NCBI GenBank assembly: GCA_052108535.1
Contig: JBQDZM010000001.1
Span: forward strand, 1-64,000
DNA length: 64,000 bases
Direction: 5' to 3'
Source of the DNA: Galactobacter sp052108535
GTDB lineage: Bacteria; Actinomycetota; Actinomycetes; Actinomycetales; Micrococcaceae
In this document: positions 24,968 to 34,256 of the stretch, piece by piece
Layout of the letters: every line of letters begins with the position of its first letter
How positions within the stretch are numbered: position 1 is the first letter of the stretch
Notes under the pieces: model-generated
Told to the model about the DNA's origin: nothing
The model's input: only the letters and a program-made list of their open reading frames with translations
The model's database searches: none
Position numbers and translations under genes: made by a program

Positions 24968-26311
24968 TCAGTCCAGGTAGTCGCGCAAAACCTGCGAACG
25001 CGACGGGTGACGCAGCTTCGACATCGTCTTGGACTCGATCTGGCGGATCCGCTCACGCGTGACGCCGTAGACCTTGCCGATCTCGTCCAGGGTCTTGGGC
25101 TGGCCGTCGGTCAGGCCGAAGCGCATCGCGACCACGCCGGCCTCGCGCTCGGAGAGGGTATCCAACACGGAGTGCAGCTGTTCCTGCAGCAAGGTGAAGG
25201 ACACGGCATCCGCCGGCACGATGGCCTCGGAATCCTCGATCAGGTCACCGAACTCGGAATCGCCGTCCTCGCCAAGCGGGGTGTGCAGGGAGATGGGCTC
25301 GCGACCGTACTTCTGCACCTCGACGACCTTCTCAGGGGTCATGTCGAGTTCCTTGGCCAGCTCCTCCGGGGTGGGTTCACGGCCCAGGTCCTGGAGCATC
25401 TGACGTTGAACACGGGCCAGCTTGTTGATGACCTCCACCATGTGCACGGGGATGCGGATAGTGCGGGCCTGGTCCGCCATGGCGCGGGTGATGGCCTGGC
25501 GGATCCACCAGGTGGCGTAGGTGGAGAACTTGAAGCCCTTGGTGTAGTCGAACTTCTCCACGGCGCGGATCAGGCCGAGGTTGCCTTCCTGGATCAGGTC
25601 GAGGAAGAGCATGCCGCGGCCGGTGTAACGCTTGGCCAGGGAGACCACCAGGCGGAGGTTGGCCTCCAGCAGGTGGTTCTTGGCGATCTTGCCGTCGTGC
25701 ACGATCTGGTCGTAGTCCAGGCGCAGCCGGCGCGGCATTTCCTCGCCAGCGGCCACGGCGTCGATGATCTTGTGCTCTGCGAAGAGGCCGGCCTCGATCC
25801 GCAGGGCGAGGTCCACCTCCTGCTCGGCGTTGAGCAGGGCGACCTTACCGATCTGCTTCAGATAATCCTTGACGGGGTCGGCCGTGGCGCCTGCCACGCT
25901 GACCTGCTGCTGCGGGGCATCGTCCTCGTCGCTGGAGTCCAGCACGAAGCCCTTCTTGGCGTCATCCGCAGCCTCGGGACTCTTACCGTCCGCGTGCGTA
26001 ACGTCGGTCTTGACCAGCTTCTCCTCCGGCTCATCCGACTCATCCGGAGCGGTGGTCAGGCGTTCCCCGAAGTCCGGGGCAGCCTTCTTGGGTGCGGCGG
26101 TCTTGGCGGCCGCCTTCGTGGCTGCCGGCTTCTTCGCGGCCGCCTTCTTCGCCGCGGGCTTCTTGGCAGCGGTCGTGGAGGCCGCGGCCGTCTTCGTCGT
26201 AGCCTTCTTGGTCGCGGTGGCGGTCGCCTTGGGCGCGGAGGACTCCTCCGACGTTGAGGTGGCGTCCTCCGTGGTCTCCGTCGCGGGCGAGGCCTGCTTC
26301 TTGGTGGGCAC
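24968..26311 (-). CDS. sigA: Principal RNA polymerase sigma factor (SigA/RpoD/HrdB)
   Basis: The protein has 447 residues from GTG 26311, preceded by GAAAGGGAA; the frame is open to 26515 but that part does not resemble the family. Residues about 35-78 are a Lys/Ala/Pro tract (repeated AAKKPAAKKAAAKK), a histone-H1-like extension typical of actinobacterial primary sigma factors. Region 1.2 starts near residue 145 (DPVKDYLKQIGKVALL). Region 2 holds DLIQEGNLGLIRAVEKFD and FSTYATWWIRQAI, region 3 VQRQMLQDLGREPTPEEL, and region 4 MRFGLTDGQPKTLDEIG and TRERIRQIESKTMSKL. It directs housekeeping transcription. The upstream gene runs the same way but is 275 bp off, so sigA has its own promoter. Confidence 0.95.
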   Translation of the reverse strand: MPTKKQASPATETTEDATSTSEESSAPKATATATKKATTKTAAASTTAAKKPAAKKAAAKKPAATKAAAKTAAPKKAAPDFGERLTTAPDESDEPEEKLVKTDVTHADGKSPEAADDAKKGFVLDSSDEDDAPQQQVSVAGATADPVKDYLKQIGKVALLNAEQEVDLALRIEAGLFAEHKIIDAVAAGEEMPRRLRLDYDQIVHDGKIAKNHLLEANLRLVVSLAKRYTGRGMLFLDLIQEGNLGLIRAVEKFDYTKGFKFSTYATWWIRQAITRAMADQARTIRIPVHMVEVINKLARVQRQMLQDLGREPTPEELAKELDMTPEKVVEVQKYGREPISLHTPLGEDGDSEFGDLIEDSEAIVPADAVSFTLLQEQLHSVLDTLSEREAGVVAMRFGLTDGQPKTLDEIGKVYGVTRERIRQIESKTMSKLRHPSRSQVLRDYLD

Positions 26312-26586
26312 GGGTTCCCTTTCTTCACGACTGGCGTGGTGGGGACGTCCCCAACACCACTGTGACCCTGTCAAGTCCACGTGCCCCCAACTCAAGGTCG
26401 GGGACCCTAAGCGGTCAGCAGGGTCGTATGAGGTCTCAACGACCTGCTTCCCGCTTTTGTTCCTGAAGGTTGTGAACCCGACGAGTAACGTCGGAAAACC
26501 ACCTGCAGGACTCACGTGGAGAAGAAGGGTCTATATCTAGATTCTCTCATGCCCGGCAGGGTGGTGATGACCACTGCGTGCCCTCG

Positions 26587-28017
26587 TCAGCCTTTCCGCC
26601 GCAGCCGTTCTGCCACGGCGACGCGCAACGGGCGGACGGGCCGTGCGCCCTCAGCGACGCGCAGCGCACGTGTGCGGCGCAGTTGCCACACAAAGCCGAT
26701 GCCACCGATCAGGTAGACCGCTGGCACCACCAGGAAAGCGACGCTGAAACCGGAGAGGGCGTACAGATCGTTACCCGTGTGGTTCTTCACGAGGTCAAGG
26801 AGCACTCCGATGGCCCAGATCGCGGCCAGACCGCCGAAGAACGAGCCCACATTGGCCAGTCCGGTGGCCGCCCCGACCAGGTGCGGCGGGTTCTCGGTCC
26901 TGGCGTAGTCGAAAGCGACCATGGAGGTGGGGCCGCCGGAGGCCACGATCAGGCAGAACGCTGCCAGCAACCATAGGGGCGCCTGGCCGGGCCAGAGAAT
27001 GATCACGATCCAGGCCAGGCAGGACGTCGTCGCGACCGCCAGGACCGCGGCGGAACGGCGCAGCGGGTAGCGGGCCACGACCACCCCGACCACAGGGCCG
27101 AATCCCACCGAGACCACCACGAAAAGCCCCAAGAGGATGGATGCTGTGGCCTGCGGAAGTCCCTGCGCGGAGACCAGGAACGGGTAGCCCCAGGACAGCA
27201 GCACTACGTTGACGGCGAAGGCGCTGATCATGTGGGTGAAGAAAGCCAGGCGCGTGCCGGGCCGCTTCCAGGCGGCCGCTACGGAGCGGGCCGCCGAGAG
27301 CGGCTTGGGCGCTCCAACTACCGCGATGGCGCCGGTTCCCGGCTCCGGATTCGCCGCGCGTGTCCCCTCAGGTCCAGTGCCCGACGATCCGTTGTGGCCA
27401 GCCGTCGTGGCTGCGGTTCTGGCGCGCGGCGCCTCCCGCACGCAGCAGAGCACCAGGACCACCATCAGGGCCGAGAGCGATCCAAGGGCCAGGAAGGATT
27501 GGGTCCAGCCGGTGACCCCGATGAGCCAGGCGAACGGGACCAAGGAGATGATCTGTCCCAATTGCCCCACGCCGCCGGTGAGCTGGGAGATCACCGGATT
27601 GATGCGGGCGGGGAACCAGCCGGGCAGTAATCGCATCACGGAGACGAAGGTCATGGCGTCCCCCGCCCCGACCAGGACCCGGCCAACGAAGCCCACCGCA
27701 GTGGTGCCCGCCAACCCCAGCACCACCTGGCCCACCGCCATGAGGACGGCCCCGACGGCGATCATGAACTTAGAACCAAACTTGTCAGCGAGCGCGCCAA
27801 CAGGAATCTGCAGGCCCGCATAGACCAACAGCTGCACCACGGAGAAGACGGCCAGGATCGAGGCGGTGGCGTCGAAACGCTCTGTGGCCTGCAACCCCAC
27901 CACGCCAAAACTGGTGCGTTGAGTGACGGAAACCAGGTAGGCCAGCACCGCCACGGCCCAGACCAGCCACGCCCGCCCGCTGGCTTTGGTGGGCCTCGAG
28001 CCGGCCACCGAACTCAA
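26587..28017 (-). CDS. MFS transporter
   Basis: A 476-residue polytopic protein with about 12 hydrophobic segments in two halves, joined by a hydrophilic central loop (about 200-245, Ala/Gly/Thr-rich). The MFS signature ALADKFGSKFMIAVGAVLMA follows segment 2. The N-terminal half resembles the phosphoglycerate/nitrate/sugar-phosphate-like branch, but the substrate cannot be assigned. It starts with TTG at 28017, overlapping the stop of the PAC2 gene as TTGA, which argues for coupling; a GTG three codons later is the alternative. The basic tail (RTRALRVAEGARPVRPLRVAVAERL) is cytoplasmic. Confidence 0.82.
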   Translation of the reverse strand: MSSVAGSRPTKASGRAWLVWAVAVLAYLVSVTQRTSFGVVGLQATERFDATASILAVFSVVQLLVYAGLQIPVGALADKFGSKFMIAVGAVLMAVGQVVLGLAGTTAVGFVGRVLVGAGDAMTFVSVMRLLPGWFPARINPVISQLTGGVGQLGQIISLVPFAWLIGVTGWTQSFLALGSLSALMVVLVLCCVREAPRARTAATTAGHNGSSGTGPEGTRAANPEPGTGAIAVVGAPKPLSAARSVAAAWKRPGTRLAFFTHMISAFAVNVVLLSWGYPFLVSAQGLPQATASILLGLFVVVSVGFGPVVGVVVARYPLRRSAAVLAVATTSCLAWIVIILWPGQAPLWLLAAFCLIVASGGPTSMVAFDYARTENPPHLVGAATGLANVGSFFGGLAAIWAIGVLLDLVKNHTGNDLYALSGFSVAFLVVPAVYLIGGIGFVWQLRRTRALRVAEGARPVRPLRVAVAERLRRKG

Positions 28018-28934
28018 GGGCGATCGGCTGCGCCGTCGGCGCCGCCGTTCTCATCAACAGCGCGCAGGAAACGTTCGGCAGCAGCGGCGAGTTCGTCGCC
28101 GTTGGGCATGTCCTCGCCTTCCGCCATCAGCGCGGCCGTTCCGTCCACCGCCCCTTGGGTCTCGTCGAAGCGCGTCTCCAACCCGTGGACCAGGTTCGCG
28201 GCGTCAGCGTTCTCCCCGAGTTGGGAGCTCAGATGCTGATCCACCTCGCGTCCGGCCTGCCGCAACTGCTCCGTGGGAACCGCCAATCCGGTGCTGGCCG
28301 CGATGCTTTCCAGTCCGGCCACGGCGGCCGGCGGGTACTCGCCTTCTGCGATGTAGTGGGGTACCTGGATGGTGAAACCACCCACGTCGTGCCCCGATTC
28401 CTCCAGCCGCGTTTGCATCAGCTGGGAGAAGGCGGCGGGCAGGTCGAAGGAACCGGTGGCCCCCGGCAGCGGAGTTCCGTGCCTGCGGACCACAACCGGG
28501 CGCGTGTGCGGAACCGGAAGCGGCACAGCGGTGACGATGGAGACGGGACCCGCTCCAACCTCGTCCAGCAGATCGGAGAACGCCTGCGTCACCCGTTCCC
28601 ACGCGAACATCGGCTCGGCGCCGGAGAAGAGCAGGGCCTCGGTGCCCACGTCGTCGCTGAGCACATCCACGGCCAGACGCGGCGCGCGATAGTCTGTGAG
28701 GTTTCCGTCGGAAAAGGTGATCCGCGGCCGGTTGGAACGATGGTGCACCAGCCGATCGGCGTCGAACTCCGCCAACGTGCGCCGTTGCAGGCCGTCCTGC
28801 AGGCTGGCACGGATCATGGCCACGGCGTGACCAGCGTCGAAGACGCCGTCAAGCAGGGCGATGACCGGCAAGCCCTTGCCGCTGACCTCACGCGCAACGC
28901 GGGTGTGCACATCCAGCAGATCCTCGGCACGCAC
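28014..28934 (-). CDS. PAC2 family protein (proteasome-assembly-chaperone-like)
   Basis: The protein has 306 residues from GTG 28934, with GAGGAG 10 nt upstream. It shows the PAC2 alpha/beta fold pattern: VIALLDGVFDAGHAVAMI at the start, LAVDVLSDDVG, GAGPVSIVTAVPLPVPHTRPV and GFTIQVPHYIAEGEYPPAAVAGLESI. The eukaryotic namesake helps build the 20S proteasome; bacterial members are common in Actinobacteria but their partner is unclear. The C-terminal 60 residues are Glu/Asp-rich and helical. It is first in a two-gene unit with the MFS gene and divergent from pepA. Confidence 0.82.
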   Translation of the reverse strand: MRAEDLLDVHTRVAREVSGKGLPVIALLDGVFDAGHAVAMIRASLQDGLQRRTLAEFDADRLVHHRSNRPRITFSDGNLTDYRAPRLAVDVLSDDVGTEALLFSGAEPMFAWERVTQAFSDLLDEVGAGPVSIVTAVPLPVPHTRPVVVRRHGTPLPGATGSFDLPAAFSQLMQTRLEESGHDVGGFTIQVPHYIAEGEYPPAAVAGLESIAASTGLAVPTEQLRQAGREVDQHLSSQLGENADAANLVHGLETRFDETQGAVDGTAALMAEGEDMPNGDELAAAAERFLRAVDENGGADGAADRP

Positions 28935-29093
28935 TGGTCATCAACTCCTCTTCAAGTGAACTTGGGGGTTCCCGGGCCGCCCCGTGACCCGGGGTCGGAG
29001 CGAGTCCGCCCGACTTGCTCTCTTCAACACTGTAGTGGCCGGGGTTGTTCCCTGGGTGGAGGCCGTGACGAGGCAGACACTCGGCGCGCGGAC

Positions 29094-29099
29094 TAGGCT
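29094..29099 (+). promoter_or_regulatory. Predicted -10 box for pepA
   Basis: TAGGCT, about 40 nt before the pepA start, is the best -10 match in the 204-bp PAC2/pepA divergent region. No clear -35 box was found. Confidence 0.3.
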
Positions 29100-29138
29100 T
29101 GGGCAGCGAACCCAGTAACGTCCACAACAAACCCAAGG

Positions 29139-30656
29139 ATGATGTCTGACGTGCCAAACGTTCATGGTGTGACGCTGAGCCTCGTGGCCAGCGGACAGAA
29201 ACGAACCGATGCAGAGGTGGCCGTTGTGGCCGCCGCCAAGACCGAGGACGGCGTCCGGCTGCTGGGCCAGGCGCTCAGCACCGAACGTGCCGGTGCCTTG
29301 GGAGCCCTCCTCCCCCACTTCGGATTCACCGGCGCAGCCGGGTCCACCCAGTTCGTGGCAGGTGAGGCGCAGGATCCGGCCGACGTGCTGTTGTTCGTGG
29401 GCCTGGGCACCGTCAAGGACGAGCCAACAACGGAGCAGTTGCGGCGCGCGGCCGGCGTGGCCACCCGCACGCTCGCCGGGCGCGACACCGCGGTCATCGA
29501 CTTCCCGGCCCAGACCGAGGAAGCCCTTGCAGCCATCGCTGAGGGCGCCTCGCTTGGCGCCTACGCGTTCACCGCGCAAAAGTCCGTGGTCGCAGAGACG
29601 TTGGTACCGCTGAAGCAGGCCGTCATCGCCACGACCATGAAGCCCAACAAGTCCCTCAAGGCCGTCCTGGAACGCGCCGCCACCGTGGCGCGTCACACCA
29701 AGGCCGCCCGCGACCTCGTGGACACCCCCGCCAACGAGCTCTACCCGGCCTCCTTCGTTGACTACGCCAAGGCCGCGGCCAAGGGCTTGGACGTGAAGCT
29801 GACCGTGTGGGATGAGAAGAAGCTCGAGTCCGACGGCTTCGGTGGCATCCTCGGCGTGGGCCGCGGTTCCGCGCGTCCCCCGCGCCTGGTCCAGGTGGAA
29901 TACGCCCCGCGCGGCGCCAAGAAGGAGCTCGCCCTGGTGGGTAAGGGCATCACCTTCGACACCGGCGGCATCTCCCTGAAGCCCCCGGCATCCATGGAGG
30001 AGATGAAGTCCGATATGGCGGGCGCCGCCACGGTGCTCCACGCCGCGCTGGCCGCTGCCGAACTGGGCGTGTCCGTGAAGGTCACCGCCTGGCTCTGCCT
30101 GGCGGAGAACATGCCCGGCGGCAACGCCACCCGCCCCGGTGACGTTCTGCGCATGTACAACGGCAAGACGGTGGAGGTCACCAACACCGACGCAGAAGGC
30201 CGCCTGGTCATGGCGGACGGTCTCTCGAAGGCCTCCGAATCCGAGCCGGATTTGCTCTTCGACATCGCCACCCTGACGGGTGCCCAGGTGGTGGCGCTCG
30301 GCATGCGCACCGCCGGGCTCATGGGAGACGACGACGCCGTCGCGGCCGTGAAGGTTGCCTCCGAGCAGACGGCAGAGCCGTTCTGGCCCATGCCCTTCCC
30401 CGAGGAGATCCGCGAGGACCTGGATTCCGCCACCGCTGACCTGCGCAACTCCGGCAACCGCAATGGCGGCATGCTCAAGGCGGGCATCTTCCTCTCCGAG
30501 TTCGTGGAGGCCCAAGGCAAACGTGCCAAGGCCTGGGGCCACCTTGACGTGGCTGGCCCGGCCTTCAACACCGGCGCCCCCTGGGGTTTCACGCCTAAGG
30601 AAGGCACCGGCTTCGGGGTCCGCACTCTCGTGACCGTCGCCGAGAACCTAGCCTAG
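29139..30656 (+). CDS. pepA: Leucyl aminopeptidase (M17 family)
   Basis: A 505-residue cytosolic aminopeptidase. The N-terminal domain (1-175) is variable. The catalytic domain has the metal-binding and active-site motifs GKGITFDTGGISLK, KSDMAGAA, and NTDAEGRLVMAD, the M17 hallmark, plus ATLTGAQVVALG. It removes N-terminal residues from peptides using two metal ions and forms hexamers. Start is uncertain within 12 nt: tandem ATGs at 29139 and 29142 lie right on the AAGGATG, while a GTG at 29151 is better spaced. The gene is monocistronic and ends before a long hairpin. Confidence 0.93.
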   Translation: MMSDVPNVHGVTLSLVASGQKRTDAEVAVVAAAKTEDGVRLLGQALSTERAGALGALLPHFGFTGAAGSTQFVAGEAQDPADVLLFVGLGTVKDEPTTEQLRRAAGVATRTLAGRDTAVIDFPAQTEEALAAIAEGASLGAYAFTAQKSVVAETLVPLKQAVIATTMKPNKSLKAVLERAATVARHTKAARDLVDTPANELYPASFVDYAKAAAKGLDVKLTVWDEKKLESDGFGGILGVGRGSARPPRLVQVEYAPRGAKKELALVGKGITFDTGGISLKPPASMEEMKSDMAGAATVLHAALAAAELGVSVKVTAWLCLAENMPGGNATRPGDVLRMYNGKTVEVTNTDAEGRLVMADGLSKASESEPDLLFDIATLTGAQVVALGMRTAGLMGDDDAVAAVKVASEQTAEPFWPMPFPEEIREDLDSATADLRNSGNRNGGMLKAGIFLSEFVEAQGKRAKAWGHLDVAGPAFNTGAPWGFTPKEGTGFGVRTLVTVAENLA

Positions 30657-30678
30657 GAAAATCTGGCCTGAAACCTGC

Positions 30679-30720
30679 CGGTGGGTGCCGCTGCTTGAGG
30701 CCAAGCAGCGGCACCCACCG
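30679..30720 (+). terminator. Hairpin terminator after pepA
   Basis: An 18-bp perfect stem (30679-30696 with 30703-30720) and a 6-nt loop, 22 bp past the pepA stop. It has no U-tract, which is common for actinobacterial terminators. Confidence 0.75.
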
Positions 30721-30923
30721 ACGGTGAGGCCCCTCACCTGTTTCCCGTACCGTGAGCGGGCCGGTGGCACACCGTCGCGCTGTGCGGATACTCTGGGACA
30801 GACGCCCTTGTCGGTTCGAAGCCGCACACTTTCGAACCTCACCAGTACCGACGTCGGATTCGTTGCCCTCACACGGGGTACACGGATTCATCTAGCACCT
30901 TCTAGAAGTAAGGGAGCCCACCC

Positions 30924-32303
30924 GTGGCCGACACGGCAGCACTACAAGAATTCGATCTCCTTGTCCTGGGCGGCGGTTCCGCCGGTTACTCCACGGCCAT
31001 CCGCGCCACGGAACTCGGCATGAGTGTGGCCCTCGTGGAGCGTGCCAAGCTCGGCGGAACGTGCCTGCACACCGGATGTATCCCCACCAAGGCTTACCTG
31101 CACTCCGCAGAACTGGCGGACAACGCCCGCGAAGGTGCCAAGTACGGCATCAACACCACGCTGGAGTCCATCGATCTGGCCAAGGTGCGTGAGAACAAGA
31201 ACGGCATCGTCAACGGCAAGTTCAAGGGTCTCACCGGACTCATGAAGATGAAGAAGGTCACCGTCCTGGCCGGCGAGGGCAAGCTCACCGGAGCCGACAC
31301 CGTGACCGTGGACAGCACCGCGTACCGCGCCAAGCACATCGTGCTCGCCACCGGTTCCACCACCAAGACCATGGGCCTGGACATCGGCGGCCGTGTGATC
31401 ACCTCCACCGAGGCCCTGGAGATGGACCAGCTCCCGTCCTCCGCCGTGATCCTGGGCGGCGGCGTCATCGGAGTCGAGTTCGCCTCCATGTGGAACTCCT
31501 TCGGTGTGGACGTCACCATCGTGGAGGGCCTACCCTCCCTGGTCCCCAACGAGGACCCCGCGATCATCAAGGTGCTCGAGCGCGAGTTCAAGAAGAAGGG
31601 CATCAAGTCCAAGACGGGCGTGTTCTTCGAGGGCGTCACCCAGGACGACAACCAGGCCACCGTGGCGCTGGCAGACGGCACCTCCGTCTCCGCCGACGTA
31701 GTGCTCGTGGCTGTTGGTCGTGGCCCCGTCACCGCAGGCTTCGGCTTCGAGGAACAGGGCATCACCCTGGACCGCGGCTTCGTCATCACCGACGAGCGCC
31801 TGCACACCGGCGTCGGCAACATCTACGCCGTGGGTGACATCGTCCCCGGCGTTCAGCTGGCGCACCGCGGCTACCAGCAGGGCATCTTCGTGGCTGAGGA
31901 GATCGCCGGCCTCAACCCCGTCAAGGTTGAGGACGTCAACATCCCCAAGGTCACCTTCTGCGAGCCCGAGATCTTCTCCGTTGGCTACTCCCAGCCCAAG
32001 GCCGAGGAGAAGTTCGGCAAGGAGAACATCGAGACCCAGGAGTACAACCTGGCCGGTAACGGCAAGTCCTCCATCCTCGGCACCTCCGGCCTGATCAAGA
32101 TGATCCGCGTCAAGGAAGGCCCCATCGTGGGCGTCACCGGCATCGGTGGCCGCCTGGGCGAGCAGGTCGGCGAGGCCGAACTGATCGTGAACTGGGAGGC
32201 CTACCCCGAGGACGTGGCCAACCTGATCCACGCCCACCCCACCCAGAACGAGTCCCTCGGCGAAACCGCCTTGGCACTCGCGGGCAAGCCCCTGCACGGC
32301 TGA
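30924..32303 (+). CDS. lpd: Dihydrolipoyl dehydrogenase (E3)
   Basis: The protein has 459 residues, GTG start with AAGGGAG upstream. The FAD-binding fold GGGSAGYSTAIRA precedes the redox-active disulfide GGTCLHTGCIPTK (Cys47 and Cys52). NAD-binding GGGVIGVEFASMW and the FAD motif GNIYAVGDIVPG follow, and the C-terminal HAHPTQNESLGE gives the catalytic His-Glu pair. It reoxidises lipoamide on the E2 subunits of pyruvate and 2-oxoglutarate dehydrogenases. It is followed 78 bp downstream by sucB, whose lipoyl domains it serves; the two may be cotranscribed. Confidence 0.95.
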   Translation: MADTAALQEFDLLVLGGGSAGYSTAIRATELGMSVALVERAKLGGTCLHTGCIPTKAYLHSAELADNAREGAKYGINTTLESIDLAKVRENKNGIVNGKFKGLTGLMKMKKVTVLAGEGKLTGADTVTVDSTAYRAKHIVLATGSTTKTMGLDIGGRVITSTEALEMDQLPSSAVILGGGVIGVEFASMWNSFGVDVTIVEGLPSLVPNEDPAIIKVLEREFKKKGIKSKTGVFFEGVTQDDNQATVALADGTSVSADVVLVAVGRGPVTAGFGFEEQGITLDRGFVITDERLHTGVGNIYAVGDIVPGVQLAHRGYQQGIFVAEEIAGLNPVKVEDVNIPKVTFCEPEIFSVGYSQPKAEEKFGKENIETQEYNLAGNGKSSILGTSGLIKMIRVKEGPIVGVTGIGGRLGEQVGEAELIVNWEAYPEDVANLIHAHPTQNESLGETALALAGKPLHG

Positions 32304-32381
32304 CCCACCCCTTTTGGCGGCGTCGTGAACGCCGCACCCCAAAAGACAAAGAAGAAACCACAAGTAAGGTCTAGGCCCACA

Positions 32382-34109
32382 ATGTCTGAAACCGTCACAC
32401 TCCCCGAACTGGGTGAGTCCGTCACCGAAGGCACCGTGACCCGGTGGCTCAAGCAGGTCGGCGAGAGCGTCGAGGTCGACGAACCCTTGGTGGAAGTCTC
32501 CACCGACAAGGTCGACACCGAGATCCCCTCCCCCGTCGCTGGTGTTATTGAGGAGATCCTCGTCCCCGAGGACGAGACCGTCGAGGTCGGCGCCGACCTC
32601 GTGAAGATCGGCTCCGGCGACGGAGCAGCCCCCGCTGCAGCACCCGAGGCACCGGCAGCTCCCGCCGCGGAAGAGGCTCCCGCCGCTCCGGCCGCACCCG
32701 CTGCAGAAGAGGCCCCGGCCGCTCCGGCAGCACCCGCCGCCTCCGGCGACGCCACCGAGGTGACCCTGCCGGAACTCGGTGAGTCCGTCACCGAGGGCAC
32801 CGTCACCCGCTGGCTGAAGGAGGTCGGCGACGCCGTAGAGGTCGACGAGCCGCTGCTCGAGGTCTCCACCGACAAGGTCGACACCGAGATCCCCTCCCCC
32901 GTCGCAGGCACCCTGCTGGAGGTCAAGGTCAACGAGGACGACACCGTCGAGGTCGGCGCCGTCCTGGCCCTGGTCGGTTCCGGCGCCCCCGCGGCAGCTG
33001 CACCGTCAGCCCCGTCCGCACCGGCACCCGCCTCCGCGCCCGAGGCACCGGCTGCGCCTGGACCGGCCGCTCCGGCCGCTCCGGCCCCGGCCGCTGCACC
33101 GGTTCCCGCAGCCCCGGCTCCGGCCGCTGTAGCTGCGCCCGCCGCTCCGACTGCGCCCGCAGCCGCCACCACCGCTCCCGGCTACGTGACCCCGCTGGTG
33201 CGCAAGCTCGCCAACGACCACGGCGTGGACCTCTCCACGGTCTCCGGCACCGGCGTCGGTGGACGCATCCGTAAGCAGGATGTTCAGGCCGCCATCGATG
33301 CCGCCGCCGCAGCCGCTCCTGCAGCACCCGCCGCTGCCGCACCCGCCGCCAAGGCACCTGTTGCCCCCAGCGCCGAGGCCGCCAAGCTGCGTGGCACCAC
33401 CATCAAGGCTCCTCGCATCCGCCAGGTCATCGCCAAGCGCATGCGTGAATCCCTGGACATCTCCACCCAGCTGACGCAGGTGCAGGAGGTGGACATGACC
33501 CGCATCGTGAAGCTGCGCAAGTCCGCCAAGGCCAAGTTCGCCGCCGACAACGGTGTGAACCTGACCTACCTGCCCTTCATCTCCGAGGCCGTCACCGAGG
33601 CACTCAAGGTCTTCCCCGAGTTCAACGCCTCCTACGACCAGGACAAGCAGGAGATCAGCTACCACGCCGCCGAGCATCTCGGTATCGCCGTGGACACCGA
33701 GAAGGGTCTCGTGGTCCCGGTGATCGCGGATGCGGGCGACCTGAACCTGGCCGGCCTGTCCAAGAAGATCGCCGACCTGGCCGCCCGGGCCCGCGTGAAC
33801 AAGCTGGGTCCGGACGAGCTGTCCGGCTCCACGTTCACCATCACCAACATCGGTTCTGCCGGGGCCCTGTTCGATACCCCGATCATCAACCAGCCCAACG
33901 TTGGCATCCTGGGCACCGGCATCATCCAGAAGCGTCCCGTGGTCGTCACGGATGCCGATGGTGATGACGTCATCGCGATCCGGCAGATGATGTATCTGTC
34001 GCTGACCTACGATCACCGCCTGGTGGACGGCGCCACCGCCGGCCGCTTCCTGCAGGCCGTCAAGGCCCGCCTGGAAGCAGGCGAGTTCGCCGGCGAGCTG
34101 GGTCTCTGA
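32382..34109 (+). CDS. sucB: 2-oxoglutarate dehydrogenase E2, dihydrolipoyllysine succinyltransferase
   Basis: The protein has 575 residues from ATG 32382. It has two lipoyl domains, each with the target lysine in STDKVDTEIPSP (Lys43 and Lys165), joined by long Ala/Pro linkers that permit arm swinging. A peripheral-subunit-binding domain (YVTPLVRKLANDHGVDLS, about 268-300) follows. The catalytic domain ends with the TYDHRLVDGATAGRFL motif holding the active-site His and Asp. It transfers succinyl (or acetyl) groups to CoA; in Actinobacteria this protein can serve both pyruvate and 2-oxoglutarate complexes. The lipoate enzymes lipB-lipA are 2.4 kb downstream. Confidence 0.93.
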   Translation: MSETVTLPELGESVTEGTVTRWLKQVGESVEVDEPLVEVSTDKVDTEIPSPVAGVIEEILVPEDETVEVGADLVKIGSGDGAAPAAAPEAPAAPAAEEAPAAPAAPAAEEAPAAPAAPAASGDATEVTLPELGESVTEGTVTRWLKEVGDAVEVDEPLLEVSTDKVDTEIPSPVAGTLLEVKVNEDDTVEVGAVLALVGSGAPAAAAPSAPSAPAPASAPEAPAAPGPAAPAAPAPAAAPVPAAPAPAAVAAPAAPTAPAAATTAPGYVTPLVRKLANDHGVDLSTVSGTGVGGRIRKQDVQAAIDAAAAAAPAAPAAAAPAAKAPVAPSAEAAKLRGTTIKAPRIRQVIAKRMRESLDISTQLTQVQEVDMTRIVKLRKSAKAKFAADNGVNLTYLPFISEAVTEALKVFPEFNASYDQDKQEISYHAAEHLGIAVDTEKGLVVPVIADAGDLNLAGLSKKIADLAARARVNKLGPDELSGSTFTITNIGSAGALFDTPIINQPNVGILGTGIIQKRPVVVTDADGDDVIAIRQMMYLSLTYDHRLVDGATAGRFLQAVKARLEAGEFAGELGL

Positions 34110-34144
34110 TCCGGTAGTTCGGCTCCGAGCTGCCACCAGCTCCA

Positions 34145-34185
34145 GCGGCCCCGGAAGCACCTGACACAGGTGCCTCCGGGGCCGC
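34145..34185 (+). terminator. Hairpin terminator after sucB
   Basis: The outer 11-bp stem (34145-34155 with 34175-34185) and inner 7-bp stem (34157-34163 with 34067-type partner at 34167-34173) are separated by one A-C mismatch. It is followed by a short TTGCGTTG. Confidence 0.75.
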
Positions 34186-34221
34186 TTGCGTTGACGGACC
34201 TCAGGCAAGGCTTCCCTTCTT

Positions 34222-34250
34222 CGACACGTCGTAGAACTCCCAACTAAGAT
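34222..34250 (+). promoter_or_regulatory. Predicted leaderless promoter of the small membrane protein gene
   Basis: A CGACAC -35-like box (34222-34227), 17-nt spacer and TAAGAT -10 (34245-34250) lie 6 nt before the ATG at 34257, so the transcript probably has no leader. Confidence 0.45.
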
Positions 34251-34256
34251 GTTGGC

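Noticed and set aside
28941..30542. A 533-codon open frame antisense to pepA
   Set aside because: It is the GC-rich mirror frame of a well-supported M17 peptidase; its translation is Gly/His/Leu-rich low-complexity sequence with no domain.
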